From contig JAFAGA010000032.1 of NCBI GenBank assembly GCA_023423045.1, positions 1 through 64,000 of the forward strand: DNA of 64,000 bases. The letters run 5' to 3'. Of this stretch, positions 1 through 8,322 are shown in pieces. Each line of letters starts with the position of its first letter. The stretch's first letter is position 1. This DNA is from Bacillota bacterium. GTDB lineage: Bacteria > Bacillota > Clostridia > Lachnospirales > Lachnospiraceae. The notes under the pieces are model-generated. The model worked only from the letters and a program-made list of their open reading frames with translations. It did not search any database and had not been told where the DNA came from. The translations under genes and the position numbers were made by a program.

Positions 1-232
1 CCGGGTTGGACGAACCACTGGTGGATCGGTTGTCATACCAATGGCATGGCCGAGTAGCCAAGTTTGGAAGGGATAAACGCTGAAGGCATCTAAGCGTGAA
101 GCCCCCCTCAAGATGAGATATCCCATAGCAAAAGCTAGTAAGACCCCTTGAAGACGACAAGGTAGATAGGACAGAGGTGGAAGTGCGGTAACGTATGGAG
201 CTGACTGTTACTAATCGGTCGAGGGCTTGACC
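1..232 (+). rRNA. rrl: 23S ribosomal RNA, 3' end only
   Basis: The first ~232 bases match the conserved 3' end of bacterial 23S rRNA, including the stretch reading CTGAAGGCATCTAAGCGTGA (helix 98-100 region) and the terminal TACTAATCGGTCGAGGGC followed by TTGACC. The 5' part lies before the window. The exact mature end is uncertain by a few bases. No 5S rRNA gene follows: the 120 bases to the terminator at 356 do not contain the 5S consensus. Recognition is from conserved sequence and is secure. Confidence 0.96.
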
Positions 233-355
233 TAAGAAGGTTTGTTGGAGAATGGAGCATTCGTAAGGATGAGGCATTCTTTTGGAAAAGAAGTATCTTT
301 GGATGTACATTTTCTTGTGTAGTATTTTGTCAATAATGAATAAGACAATTAGAAG

Positions 356-383
356 CCCAGAGCATCATGCCTTGGGTTTTTTT
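356..383 (+). terminator. rRNA operon terminator
   Basis: Hairpin CCCAGAGCAT-C-ATGCCTTGGG (one mismatch, one wobble) followed directly by seven T residues. It ends the transcript that carries the 23S gene. Confidence 0.85.
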
Positions 384-390
384 ATGTAAA

Positions 391-433
391 AAGCCTTAAT
401 GAGCCTGACTATAAGTTCATTAAGGCTTTTTTC
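391..433. terminator. bidirectional terminator
   Basis: A perfect 12-bp stem AAGCCTTAATGA/TCATTAAGGCTT, with a run of A on its left and a run of T on its right, so it can stop transcription from both sides. The right half lies inside the last codons of the minus-strand alkylation-repair gene, so the stem doubles as coding sequence. Confidence 0.85.
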
Positions 434-1080
434 TTTTCCCTGTCCATTTTTTCAAGAGCATAACGAAAGGATACACGGGGCATCACATCTTTGTTCTTGA
501 GAAGATAGTCATAAACCATCTGCGGCTCTTTGCAGGAGAGGACTTTCAACATCCAGCCATAACCTTTGCGAACAAGATCATGTTCATCCGTCATTAAAAT
601 GTCAGAGATAGCAATCGGGTTTGTTTCTGTATATTTATCGTGCCAAATAGATGGAATCAGCACCACAGCGGCGGCACGGCGCATCCAGAATTCCTCACGC
701 TTTGTCCAGGAAAGGATTCTTTTTGACAGGTCAGTATTTTGCATGATCAGCTCCCCAAAGGCATGAGTGCAAAAATCATCACAATCGCCCCATCCTCGCA
801 CATATTTCTCAAGCCAGCTTTCAAATAAATCAAAAGTGCTGCTATCATAATGTTTTTTAATACGATAGGCAAAATTGAACGCAATCACTCCGAGTTCCCA
901 GCTTCTTTCTTCCAAAAGTTCTCCGCAAATGGCGAAGATATTTTCCTTTGATTTGTCAGATATGTTGCGAAACAGAACTGCAGAAAGCTTGCGGATATCA
1001 GCAGTTCTCATGTGATTGCCAGTTGGAGTATTGTTTATTTTTTTAAGCTCTGCTTTCGCAATTAAAATAGTTTCATTCAT
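409..1080 (-). CDS. DNA alkylation repair protein (AlkD-like)
   Basis: A 223-residue all-helical protein of the AlkD/AlkC-type HEAT-repeat DNA glycosylase family, which removes N3- and N7-alkylated bases. Seen in the sequence: the ERSWELGVIAFNFAYR segment of the second repeat, the GWGDCDDFCTHAFGEL segment that corresponds to the Trp/Asp active-site loop of AlkD, and the WMRRAAAVVLIPS motif near residue 133. Length is normal for the shorter clostridial members. It stands alone, convergent with the rRNA operon. The methionine at 1080 lacks a strong Shine-Dalgarno, and an internal Met at residue 24 is possible. Family assignment is firm; the actual substrate is inferred. Confidence 0.82.
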   Translation of the reverse strand: MNETILIAKAELKKINNTPTGNHMRTADIRKLSAVLFRNISDKSKENIFAICGELLEERSWELGVIAFNFAYRIKKHYDSSTFDLFESWLEKYVRGWGDCDDFCTHAFGELIMQNTDLSKRILSWTKREEFWMRRAAAVVLIPSIWHDKYTETNPIAISDILMTDEHDLVRKGYGWMLKVLSCKEPQMVYDYLLKNKDVMPRVSFRYALEKMDREKKKALMNL

Positions 1081-1310
1081 CTAATTTGTCCTTTTAGGTG
1101 TGTATTTGCCGGTTCCTTCAATAATATTCCATAGGTGTTTCGGGTAACGCCTATAAACTATTATAGTAGCGTGCAGCGTACTTTGCAAGTTGATGGAATA
1201 AAGAAATCGGAAAAAAATCTCTATTTAAGTATATTTGTTGCAAAATTTTAAAAGATAATAAAAAAATATAATTCAAAAGCATAAATTTAATATAAAATAT
1301 AGCGGAAAGC
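1081..1310. other. AT-rich intergenic stretch
   Basis: The gap from 1081 to 1455 holds the bL25 promoter at 1311-1338. The remainder is AT-rich, with long A and T tracts around 1220-1300 that could act as an UP element. I see no gene or RNA in it. Confidence 0.5.
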
Positions 1311-1338
1311 TTGACATTTTTCTTAATTCAGGTAGAAT
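1311..1338 (+). promoter_or_regulatory. sigma-A promoter for bL25
   Basis: TTGACA, a 16-bp spacer, then TAGAAT. AT-rich sequence lies just upstream. The predicted start leaves a leader of roughly 110 nt before the bL25 gene. Confidence 0.8.
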
Positions 1339-1455
1339 GAATATATGGTTTGTTCAAAACTATTCGAGAAACATATATAATTTAGCGAATAATTTTTGTA
1401 TCGTTTATTTGCAATTCAGTGAACAGAACCGATTATTTATTAGGGAGGTACATCT

Positions 1456-2007
1456 ATGTCAGTGGATGCTGTATTGAAGTATGATATTCGTTCAAATTCA
1501 AAGCCGGAGAATAGCAGGCTTACAAAGGATGGTTATTTATTAGGCAATATTAATGGGAAGGGAATGGATTCGATAGCAATTGCCCTTAAGAAGGATGAAT
1601 TCAAGAAGACCGTTAAGAAGTATGGAAGAAACTGCGTGCTAAAGCTGGAGGACCAGGATCAGCAGAGTCATGAAGTAATGGTGAAGGCGATTCAAGTGAA
1701 TCCCAGGGATTACGATTATTATCATGTGGATTTCCAGAAGGTGCTATTTACAGATGCGGTTAAGGCTGATGTGGCCATTAAATATAAGGGAGCGGAGTTC
1801 CTGCAAGCAAAGAAGTTAATTTTGAACCGTTTGGTAGATTCCATACCGGTATCGGGACTACCCCAGGATATCCCCCATGTCATTGAATTTGATCTGTCTA
1901 ATTCCAATGGCGGAGATAATATTACGGTTGCAGATCTAACATTCCCTGAGGGCATTGTACCGGAATGGGAGGCTCAGCAATTAGTTGGCTCTATTCTTGG
2001 GGCATAA
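1456..2007 (+). CDS. rplY: 50S ribosomal protein L25 (bL25, Ctc form)
   Basis: A 183-residue bL25 protein of the long Ctc/TL5 type. An N-terminal L25 domain (residues ~5-90) binds 5S rRNA in the large subunit, and a C-terminal beta domain (~95-180) carries the IPVSGLPQDIPHVIEFDLS segment typical of this form. In Bacillus the homologue Ctc is a general stress protein. The start is set by AGGGAGG 8 bases upstream of ATG 1456, and expression comes from the promoter at 1311 as a single gene, closed by a strong terminator. It lies next to an rRNA operon that lacks a visible 5S gene. Confidence 0.9.
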   Translation: MSVDAVLKYDIRSNSKPENSRLTKDGYLLGNINGKGMDSIAIALKKDEFKKTVKKYGRNCVLKLEDQDQQSHEVMVKAIQVNPRDYDYYHVDFQKVLFTDAVKADVAIKYKGAEFLQAKKLILNRLVDSIPVSGLPQDIPHVIEFDLSNSNGGDNITVADLTFPEGIVPEWEAQQLVGSILGA

Positions 2008-2064
2008 GATTTTAAGAAGGATATTTTTTGTTTTTAATTTACATTTGCAAAATTATATTTCTTT

Positions 2065-2117
2065 AATGAGCTGCTTTGCATCTTTTTCAGATGTAAGCAG
2101 CTCATTTTCATTTTTTC
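2065..2117 (+). terminator. bL25 terminator
   Basis: Perfect 12-bp stem AATGAGCTGCTT/AAGCAGCTCATT with an inner GCATC/GATGT extension, followed by a T-rich tract. Confidence 0.9.
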
Positions 2118-2259
2118 TTTTCCTTCTGTAAAGGAAGTGGTAAAATAGTACAAAAAATGATAAAATGTGACCATACGATAGCCGTTGATCAGATATAGGG
2201 AATATATGAGGAATTTATGGTTGCCTGATATCACCCCTTACTCTTAGGGATTTGTGCCC

Positions 2260-2288
2260 TTTACAAAACTATGGATTAACACTATAAT
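2260..2288 (+). promoter_or_regulatory. sigma-A promoter for the CheW-like gene
   Basis: TTTACA, 17-bp spacer, TATAAT. It lies 74 bases before the CheW-like start codon in the 353-base gap after bL25, which otherwise contains only the bL25 terminator. Confidence 0.75.
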
Positions 2289-2361
2289 ATTATTAAGGTT
2301 TTATGAGGTTTTATATATAATTAAGAAGAATAATCATAGAGATGCTCATGGAGGTAGCCAT

Positions 2362-2838
2362 ATGGAAAAGGATAAGTTAGGGAATGAGGCAGTGATGGAA
2401 ATCGAAATTCTGGAATTCAGAGCAGGAGGTAATTCCTATGGAATTAATATAGGGGATATTCGTGAGATACTGCCTTATAACAAAAAGCCTTTACCAATAC
2501 CCAATGCCCATCCGAATATTGAAGGGATCCTTAAACCAAGAGATTTCATTATTCCGGTTGTTAACTTGACAAAAAGCATGAAGCTTAGCGGTACGGATGA
2601 ATATAAGAATGATATGCTGATCGTAACGGGTATCCATGATTTAAACGTAGGATTTCATGTGGACAGTGTAAGGGGAATACATAAAATCGCGTCTTCTGAC
2701 ATTAAGAAACCGGGCAAAGAGCTTACCACCTCCTTGAAGGCTGCGGTCGCCGGGATTATTTCGTATAAGGGTGAAACCATTGAGATGCTTGATTTCAGTG
2801 AGATTATTCATGAAGTGAATCCCCGGATTGAAGTATAA
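2362..2838 (+). CDS. CheW-like chemotaxis scaffold protein
   Basis: A 158-residue single CheW domain. It starts at ATG 2362, where TGGAGGT sits 7 bases upstream; an in-frame upstream extension has no ribosome site. Conserved CheW features are visible: an early beta strand FRAGGNSYGINIGDIREILPY, a hydrophobic IIPVVNLTKSM strand and a final ETIEMLDFSEII strand. CheW domains bridge chemoreceptors and the CheA kinase. No CheA, receptor or flagellar gene lies in this window, and there is no C-terminal receiver domain, so it is not a full CheV. It may serve a receptor array encoded elsewhere. Domain call firm, partner unknown. Confidence 0.85.
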   Translation: MEKDKLGNEAVMEIEILEFRAGGNSYGINIGDIREILPYNKKPLPIPNAHPNIEGILKPRDFIIPVVNLTKSMKLSGTDEYKNDMLIVTGIHDLNVGFHVDSVRGIHKIASSDIKKPGKELTTSLKAAVAGIISYKGETIEMLDFSEIIHEVNPRIEV

Positions 2839-2978
2839 GAATGAAAGTGTAGTGGTACAAAGCTGAAACCGTAGGTAATTTGATCGAAATTCCAATAGAG
2901 GTATAATTATTAGTATAGAAACGTTCGATATAAATTATATATTGAGTTTCTTTTACTAATACAGTGGACGGTGCATGA

Positions 2979-5060
2979 ATGGCAAAATGTAAAATGTGTA
3001 AGAAAAGTATTCCGGTTGGAACAGATTATTGCAAAGACTGCCAGGAACAAGAAAGCGCAAAAGCGAGGGAAGCTTATCTTGACAGTCTATTAAATTCTGT
3101 TAAAAATAGTGGTCCATCCATGGAAGAGATATATAAGAGAAAAAAGCATTCCGATGTTGGGAATGACAGCCCTGGCAGCATTATGCATTTGAACCCGGAA
3201 GAGCCTGCCAAAGATAGAATTTCTACGGAGGGGCAGGATTGGGAAGACATTCAAACCCTTGGATTTGATGATGATTACAGGGTTGATTTTAGCGATATAG
3301 AAGATTTTGATCAGCAAAGCTATGAGAATGATCTTCAGGAGCTGGAGATAGAGGATTTCATAAGTGATGAAGATTTATTTGGTGAGAAGCTGTCTGATTT
3401 ATTTTCATGGAACCAGGAAGACGTTCCGTCTGCGCCATTACCGGAGAAGATCATGACAGCTGATAAGGCCATGACGTCAGAGGAAGGCATGGCGGATGAT
3501 AAGGCTATGACTTCGCAGGAGACCAAGGCAGTGGAGGAGCCCGGCGTTGACGGGCTGCAGAATGAGCATGACTTAGAGTTTTTCCAGCAGAGGGAAGAAC
3601 CCGGCGCAGCAGAGACGGATAGCGCAGCGACATCCGAACTGCTTGGGAGTTGGCAAGCCCAACCATCGAGAGAAGCTGATGAGGCCAATGGGGATCTGGA
3701 TTCAGAAATTGATATGGACCTGGATGATTTACTTGGACGATTGGAAGAGAGGAATACAGAAAGCCCGGATGAGGAGAAGGATGAGCTGATGCAAGAGATG
3801 CCTTCTCTGTTCATGGATGATATCAATAGCATGATATTTTCTCCTGAGGATGTCGACAAGAGCGGGAAAGATGAGGCTGAACAGCAGGGGGCAGAATGGC
3901 CGCAGGAGCAGGAGGAGGAACAGGATGATTTTCTGAGTCTGCTGGGCCAGATGTCTGATGAGGATCCGGTATTGGAGGATGTTCGGGCAATTCATGATTT
4001 GATTGGCAGCGCGTCCTCCAATGTGCAGTTCCAGGAGAGTATGCCGGGTGATGTGGGAGAGGTGTTCTCGGATGCTCTCACGGCTGTGTCTTCACTGAAT
4101 GATTACGAATTAGGGGGAGGAGACATCCCGGAGGAAAGCCAGGACAAAGTGTCTTCAAAGGATAAGAAAAAAAAGTCCAAGAAGGATAAAAAGGCTGTTA
4201 AGGAAAAAAATAAGAAGGAAAAGAAGGCAAAAGAGGCAGGTGCTGCCGGGGAAAAATCCGGTCTAAGTCTGTTCCAGCGTATTTTTGGCAATATAAAGGA
4301 TGAAAAGGCTGCAGAGAGTAAAAAGGAGCTTTTAAAAGCTGACGAGGCGCAGATAGAGAGCCCGAAGAAGTCAAAAGTTAAAGGTAAAAAGAGCGCTGTC
4401 TCCGAAAAAGGAGAGGATACCGAGGGCGAGGAAGGTAACGAGGGAAAAGGAAAGGCTGCAAAGAAGGAACGAAAAAAAGAAAAAGCAGAGAGAAAGGCAA
4501 AATCCAGGGATATTATCCAGGTAATTGATGAGATTGATGAAGAGCCGGGAAGAATTAACCGGGTTGGTGCTGCTGTGGTATTATTCTTTTTTGCAATCAT
4601 TACATTGCTCGTGGTCCTCGGAAGCAATATAATTACCTATACCCTGAGCATAGAATATGCGACAAACTACTTTAATAATCGAAAATATACCCAGGCCTAC
4701 AATCAGGTCTATGGTGTGGAGATCAAGGATGAAGACATCGAAATCTATGATAAGATTATGACAGTAATGTTTGTTAACAAGCAACTGAATTCCTACAACA
4801 ATTATTATGCGTTGAAAAAATATCCCGAGGCTCTGGATTCCTTGTTAAAAGGACTCAGCCGTTATGATAAGTACATAGAACTGGCTACCATGCTCGGAAT
4901 TGAATCGGATTTGGATTATGTAAGAGCTCAGATTCTTGCCGAGCTGAATAATGTATTCAATCTCACAGAGAAGGAAGCAGCTCAGATATTGCAGTATGAG
5001 AGCATGGAGGATTATAGCCTGTCGGTATATGATGTTGTGCTGGAGAAGATGAATAACTAA
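2979..5060 (+). CDS. zinc-ribbon, acidic/Lys-rich single-pass membrane protein of unknown function
   Basis: 693 residues. The N-terminus is a zinc ribbon with cysteines 4, 7, 18 and 21. Residues ~22-370 are strongly acidic and low-complexity. Residues ~375-520 are Lys/Glu-rich. One membrane span lies at ~529-551 (VGAAVVLFFFAIITLLVVLG), and the last ~140 residues are helical and TPR-like (Tyr/Asn-rich repeats such as KYTQAYNQVYGV). The basic flank predicts the long N-terminal part inside the cell and the helical tail outside. I do not recognise a named family. It follows the CheW-like gene by 140 bases, has no clear terminator before hisH, and may be cotranscribed with hisH. Confidence 0.75.
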   Translation: MAKCKMCKKSIPVGTDYCKDCQEQESAKAREAYLDSLLNSVKNSGPSMEEIYKRKKHSDVGNDSPGSIMHLNPEEPAKDRISTEGQDWEDIQTLGFDDDYRVDFSDIEDFDQQSYENDLQELEIEDFISDEDLFGEKLSDLFSWNQEDVPSAPLPEKIMTADKAMTSEEGMADDKAMTSQETKAVEEPGVDGLQNEHDLEFFQQREEPGAAETDSAATSELLGSWQAQPSREADEANGDLDSEIDMDLDDLLGRLEERNTESPDEEKDELMQEMPSLFMDDINSMIFSPEDVDKSGKDEAEQQGAEWPQEQEEEQDDFLSLLGQMSDEDPVLEDVRAIHDLIGSASSNVQFQESMPGDVGEVFSDALTAVSSLNDYELGGGDIPEESQDKVSSKDKKKKSKKDKKAVKEKNKKEKKAKEAGAAGEKSGLSLFQRIFGNIKDEKAAESKKELLKADEAQIESPKKSKVKGKKSAVSEKGEDTEGEEGNEGKGKAAKKERKKEKAERKAKSRDIIQVIDEIDEEPGRINRVGAAVVLFFFAIITLLVVLGSNIITYTLSIEYATNYFNNRKYTQAYNQVYGVEIKDEDIEIYDKIMTVMFVNKQLNSYNNYYALKKYPEALDSLLKGLSRYDKYIELATMLGIESDLDYVRAQILAELNNVFNLTEKEAAQILQYESMEDYSLSVYDVVLEKMNN

Positions 5061-5086
5061 CAGGAATGGACGAGGGAAGGAAAGAT

Positions 5087-5692
5087 ATGATTGCTATTAT
5101 TGATTATGATGCAGGGAACTTAAGGAGCGTAGAAAAAGCGCTGCTTCACATAGGGGCAGAGGCCGTTGTCACCAGGGACAGGAAGCAGCTGCTGACGGCA
5201 GATAGGGTAATTCTTCCCGGAGTTGGGAATTTCGGGGATGCAATGGAGAAGCTGCATCATTATCAATTAGTGGAAGTGATTAAAGAGATTGTTGCCCGGA
5301 GGAAACCGCTGTTGGGAATATGTCTTGGGTTACAGCTTCTTTTTGAACGCAGTGATGAAAGCGGCCAGACCAAGGGTCTATCCATACTTCCAGGTGAAAT
5401 ACTTCGCATTCCCGAGGCAGAAGGCCTGAAGATACCTCATATGGGCTGGAATTCACTTGCGATTAAAGAGGGTTCACGACTATATCAGGGAATTGAACAG
5501 CAGGCATATGTATATTTTGTTCATTCCTATTATTTAAAGGCTGCAAATCCTGCGGATGTTGCGGCGACTGCCTGTTATGGAACGGTAATTGATGCATCGG
5601 TGGAAAGGAATCAGGTGTTTGGATGCCAGTTTCATCCGGAAAAAAGCGGGGATGTGGGAATGAGGATTCTGAAGAATTTTGCCTGTATTTAG
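5087..5692 (+). CDS. hisH: imidazole glycerol phosphate synthase subunit HisH
   Basis: 201 residues; the glutaminase half of the HisHF enzyme of histidine synthesis, making ammonia from glutamine for HisF. The class-I amidotransferase triad is visible: nucleophile Cys79 in LLGICLGLQLLFE, and His183 and Glu185 in FHPEKSG. The oxyanion-strand motif VILPGVGNFGDAM is also present. Start at ATG 5087 behind GAGGGAAGGA; an alternative ATG at 5066 has no ribosome site. It lies 26 bases after the upstream membrane-protein gene and 52 bases before hisF. Only these two histidine genes are present here; the rest of the pathway must be elsewhere. Confidence 0.96.
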   Translation: MIAIIDYDAGNLRSVEKALLHIGAEAVVTRDRKQLLTADRVILPGVGNFGDAMEKLHHYQLVEVIKEIVARRKPLLGICLGLQLLFERSDESGQTKGLSILPGEILRIPEAEGLKIPHMGWNSLAIKEGSRLYQGIEQQAYVYFVHSYYLKAANPADVAATACYGTVIDASVERNQVFGCQFHPEKSGDVGMRILKNFACI

Positions 5693-5744
5693 AATGCGTC
5701 CCCTAGAGACAGCGGATGACCGAAAACGATGGGAGAGAATGAAG

Positions 5745-6506
5745 ATGTTTACCAAAAGAATAATTCCTTGCCTGGATGTGCATAATGGACGTGTGGTAAA
5801 GGGAATCAATTTTGTTAACCTGCGGGATGCCGGTGATCCGGTGGAGGTTGGAGCGGCCTATGACAAGGCCGGTGCTGATGAACTGGTATTCCTGGATATT
5901 ACGGCCTCCTCCGATGCGAGAACCATTAAAATCGATATGGTCCGAAGGGTGGCTGAGACGGTGTTCATACCGTTTACGGTTGGCGGAGGGATCCGTTCCA
6001 TTGATGACTTTAAGCTGATACTCAGAGAAGGAGCCGATAAAATTGCGGTGAATACGGCGGCTATTTTAAAGCCGGAACTGATCAGCGAAGCAGCAGATAA
6101 GTTCGGAAGCCAGTGTGTAGTGCTGGCAATTGATGCCAAGCGCAGACCCGATGGCTCCGGCTGGAATATATATAAGAACGGCGGGCGGATCGATATGGAG
6201 ATCGATGCGGTGGAATGGGCTATGAAGGCCTGCAGAATGGGTGCCGGTGAGATTCTTCTTACCAGCATGGATTGTGACGGAACCAAAGAGGGTTATGATC
6301 TGGAGCTGACGAGGACCATAGCGGAAAATGTTCCGGTACCGGTAATAGCTTCCGGCGGAGCAGGTACAATGGATCATTTCTATGATGCTTTAACCTCGGG
6401 TAAAGCGGATGCGGCTTTGGCAGCATCTCTATTCCATTATAAAGAGATGGAAATTATGGATTTAAAGAATTATCTCAGGGACAGGGGAATCAGTGTGCGC
6501 CTGTAG
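5745..6506 (+). CDS. hisF: imidazole glycerol phosphate synthase subunit HisF
   Basis: 253-residue TIM-barrel cyclase that joins ammonia from HisH to PRFAR, giving IGP and AICAR. With the start at ATG 5745 (GGGAGAG 7 bases upstream) the catalytic aspartates fall exactly at the canonical positions 11 (PCLDVHNGRVVKG) and 130 (LAIDAKRRPDG). The phosphate-binding loops TVGGGIRS and IASGGAGT are present. Upstream in-frame codons from 5679 overlap hisH and lack a ribosome site. Forms a pair with hisH; an imperfect hairpin terminator follows at 6555. Confidence 0.97.
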   Translation: MFTKRIIPCLDVHNGRVVKGINFVNLRDAGDPVEVGAAYDKAGADELVFLDITASSDARTIKIDMVRRVAETVFIPFTVGGGIRSIDDFKLILREGADKIAVNTAAILKPELISEAADKFGSQCVVLAIDAKRRPDGSGWNIYKNGGRIDMEIDAVEWAMKACRMGAGEILLTSMDCDGTKEGYDLELTRTIAENVPVPVIASGGAGTMDHFYDALTSGKADAALAASLFHYKEMEIMDLKNYLRDRGISVRL

Positions 6507-6554
6507 TGCCGGAAGAAAAAGAAAAGGAGCCAGGCAGCTACATTTAATAATAAC

Positions 6555-6606
6555 AGCCGGAAGGAGCTGCGCAATTTTATGCTTCCAGCCGGCTCGTTTT
6601 GTTTCT
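6555..6606 (+). terminator. hisHF terminator
   Basis: AGCC-GGAAG pairs with CTTCC-(AGCC)-GGCT, a GC-rich stem with one 4-base bulge and an 18-base loop, followed by CGTTTTGTTTC. Imperfect but well placed. Confidence 0.6.
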
Positions 6607-6689
6607 TTCCTATATATGTTATTATTGTGGTTGCCTGCCGCGCTGGGCGGGGGCGGCAAGCTGACGTTCGATAGAAGGAGGTTGTGAAT

Positions 6690-7364
6690 ATGGGTGCAAT
6701 TGACAATGACTGGTTAAATGTCATCGGCGGTGAATTCCGCAAACCTTATTATAAGGAGCTTTATGAGTTTGTGAAATCGGAATACGGAAGATATACGATC
6801 TATCCCAATGCCAATGATATATTTAATGCGTTTCATTTTACCCCTTTGGGAGAAGTCAAGGTGGTGATCCTGGGACAGGATCCGTATCATAATGTGGGTC
6901 AGGCCCACGGACTGTGCTTTTCGGTGAAGCCCGAGGTAGAGATACCTCCGTCCCTTGAGAATATTTATAAGGAGCTTCAGGATGATTTGGGCTGTTACAT
7001 TCCCAATAACGGATATCTGGAGAAATGGGCAAGGCAGGGGGTTTTATTGCTGAATACGGTACTGACGGTAAAGGCCCATCAGGCTAATTCTCATCAGGGC
7101 ATGGGATGGGAACGTTTTACCGATGCGGTAATACAGGCCGTCAATGCTCAGGACAGGCCAATTGTGTTCTTGTTGTGGGGAAGGCCGGCACAGCTTAAGA
7201 AGGCAATGCTGAATAATCCAAAGCATCTGATTCTGGAAGCACCGCATCCAAGTCCCTTGTCGGCATACCGTGGATTTTTTGGAAGCAAACACTTTAGCCG
7301 GGCCAACCAATTCCTGGCTCAGCATGGACTGGAGCCCATCGACTGGCAGATTGAGAATAGATAG
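6690..7364 (+). CDS. ung: uracil-DNA glycosylase (family 1)
   Basis: 224 residues; removes uracil from DNA as the first step of base-excision repair. The catalytic water-activating motif GQDPYH (Asp64) and the DNA-intercalation motif HPSPLSAYRGFFGS are intact, as are LLLNTVLTV and the uracil-recognition LLWG segment. The start at ATG 6690 is decided by GAAGGAGG 8 bases upstream; the GTG two codons earlier would leave only 2 bases. Single gene between the hisHF terminator and the methyltransferase gene. Full length for the family. Confidence 0.97.
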   Translation: MGAIDNDWLNVIGGEFRKPYYKELYEFVKSEYGRYTIYPNANDIFNAFHFTPLGEVKVVILGQDPYHNVGQAHGLCFSVKPEVEIPPSLENIYKELQDDLGCYIPNNGYLEKWARQGVLLLNTVLTVKAHQANSHQGMGWERFTDAVIQAVNAQDRPIVFLLWGRPAQLKKAMLNNPKHLILEAPHPSPLSAYRGFFGSKHFSRANQFLAQHGLEPIDWQIENR

Positions 7365-7485
7365 CTCCTCAATGCCGCCTTGCCTTCATATATAAATGTG
7401 TTCAAGGTTTCCGGCAGTCCGTACCTATGCTATAGTTTAAGAAGGAAGTGCATTTATATGGACACGCATCTGAAAGGAGACGGGG

Positions 7486-8142
7486 ATGGAACACAGATTA
7501 GAAGAGATGGGAAGTTTTTTTGATACACGAAGCGATACCTATGAGGAACATATGCTGACGGTAGTGGACGGAATGGGAGAGGCATATCATGAGATAGCCC
7601 GGCATATTCCGGATAAGATGAGTATGAAACTGGTGGATCTGGGCTGCGGAACCGGGCTGGAGCTGGAGGAGATTTTTTTAAGGCATCCGGATATGGCGGT
7701 GACGGGTATTGATTTATCTTCGGGAATGCTGCGGCTCCTGGAGAATAAATTTAAGGAGCGAAGTCTCTCTTTGCATCAGATGAGCTATTTTGATTTTGAC
7801 TACGGGGAGCAGGAGTATGACGCAGCGCTATCTTGCATGACACTTCACCATTTCAGCCATCAGGATAAAATTCAGTTATATACCAGGCTCTGCCGGGGAT
7901 TGGTCAGGGGCGGAAGATATGTGGAATGTGATTATATGGTTGAGGAACGGGCACTGGAGGAGCACTTTTATGCTGAGAATGAGAAGATACGTAAGGAGCA
8001 CGGTGTTTCAGAGGGATTCTATCATTATGATACTCCCTGTACCATTGACAATCAGGTAGCAATGCTGATTCAGGCCGGTTTTTCCAGAGTGGAGAAGGTA
8101 TTTCACGAGGGTAATACGGTTATCCTTGTTTGTGATAAGTAA
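7486..8142 (+). CDS. class I SAM-dependent methyltransferase
   Basis: 218 residues with a Rossmann methyltransferase fold. Motif I LVDLGCGTGLELEEI (residues ~50-64), an acidic end of strand 2 (VTGIDLSSGML) and motif IV-like LSCMTLHHFSHQDK are visible. AAAGGAGA sits 7 bases before ATG 7486. It resembles the Ubi/MenG-type small-molecule methyltransferases of Clostridia, but no substrate can be assigned from sequence. No operon partner: about 120 bases separate it from ung and about 180 from the permease. Confidence 0.82.
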   Translation: MEHRLEEMGSFFDTRSDTYEEHMLTVVDGMGEAYHEIARHIPDKMSMKLVDLGCGTGLELEEIFLRHPDMAVTGIDLSSGMLRLLENKFKERSLSLHQMSYFDFDYGEQEYDAALSCMTLHHFSHQDKIQLYTRLCRGLVRGGRYVECDYMVEERALEEHFYAENEKIRKEHGVSEGFYHYDTPCTIDNQVAMLIQAGFSRVEKVFHEGNTVILVCDK

Positions 8143-8322
8143 TGGGCTGTATTTGCCCTGAGCTTGTGCCGACAGGCATTGGTTCGGGGCTTTTTTTGTG
8201 TTTTGGAAATATCAGAGGAATATCCTTCTTTTTTGCAATTTAATCCATGGCCGAATGTAATTCATAAAATAAGGGATAATAGGTATAGTCTATTTATGAA
8301 ATATGAGTCGGAGGAGATTGTG

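Noticed and set aside
232..356. 5S rRNA or tRNA after 23S
   Set aside because: No 5S consensus and no cloverleaf could be found in the stretch before the terminator.
3335..3995. Long minus-strand open frames over the acidic protein gene
   Set aside because: They are Ser- or Leu-rich antisense products of the Glu/Asp-rich coding strand, have no ribosome sites, and overlap a gene with clear domains.
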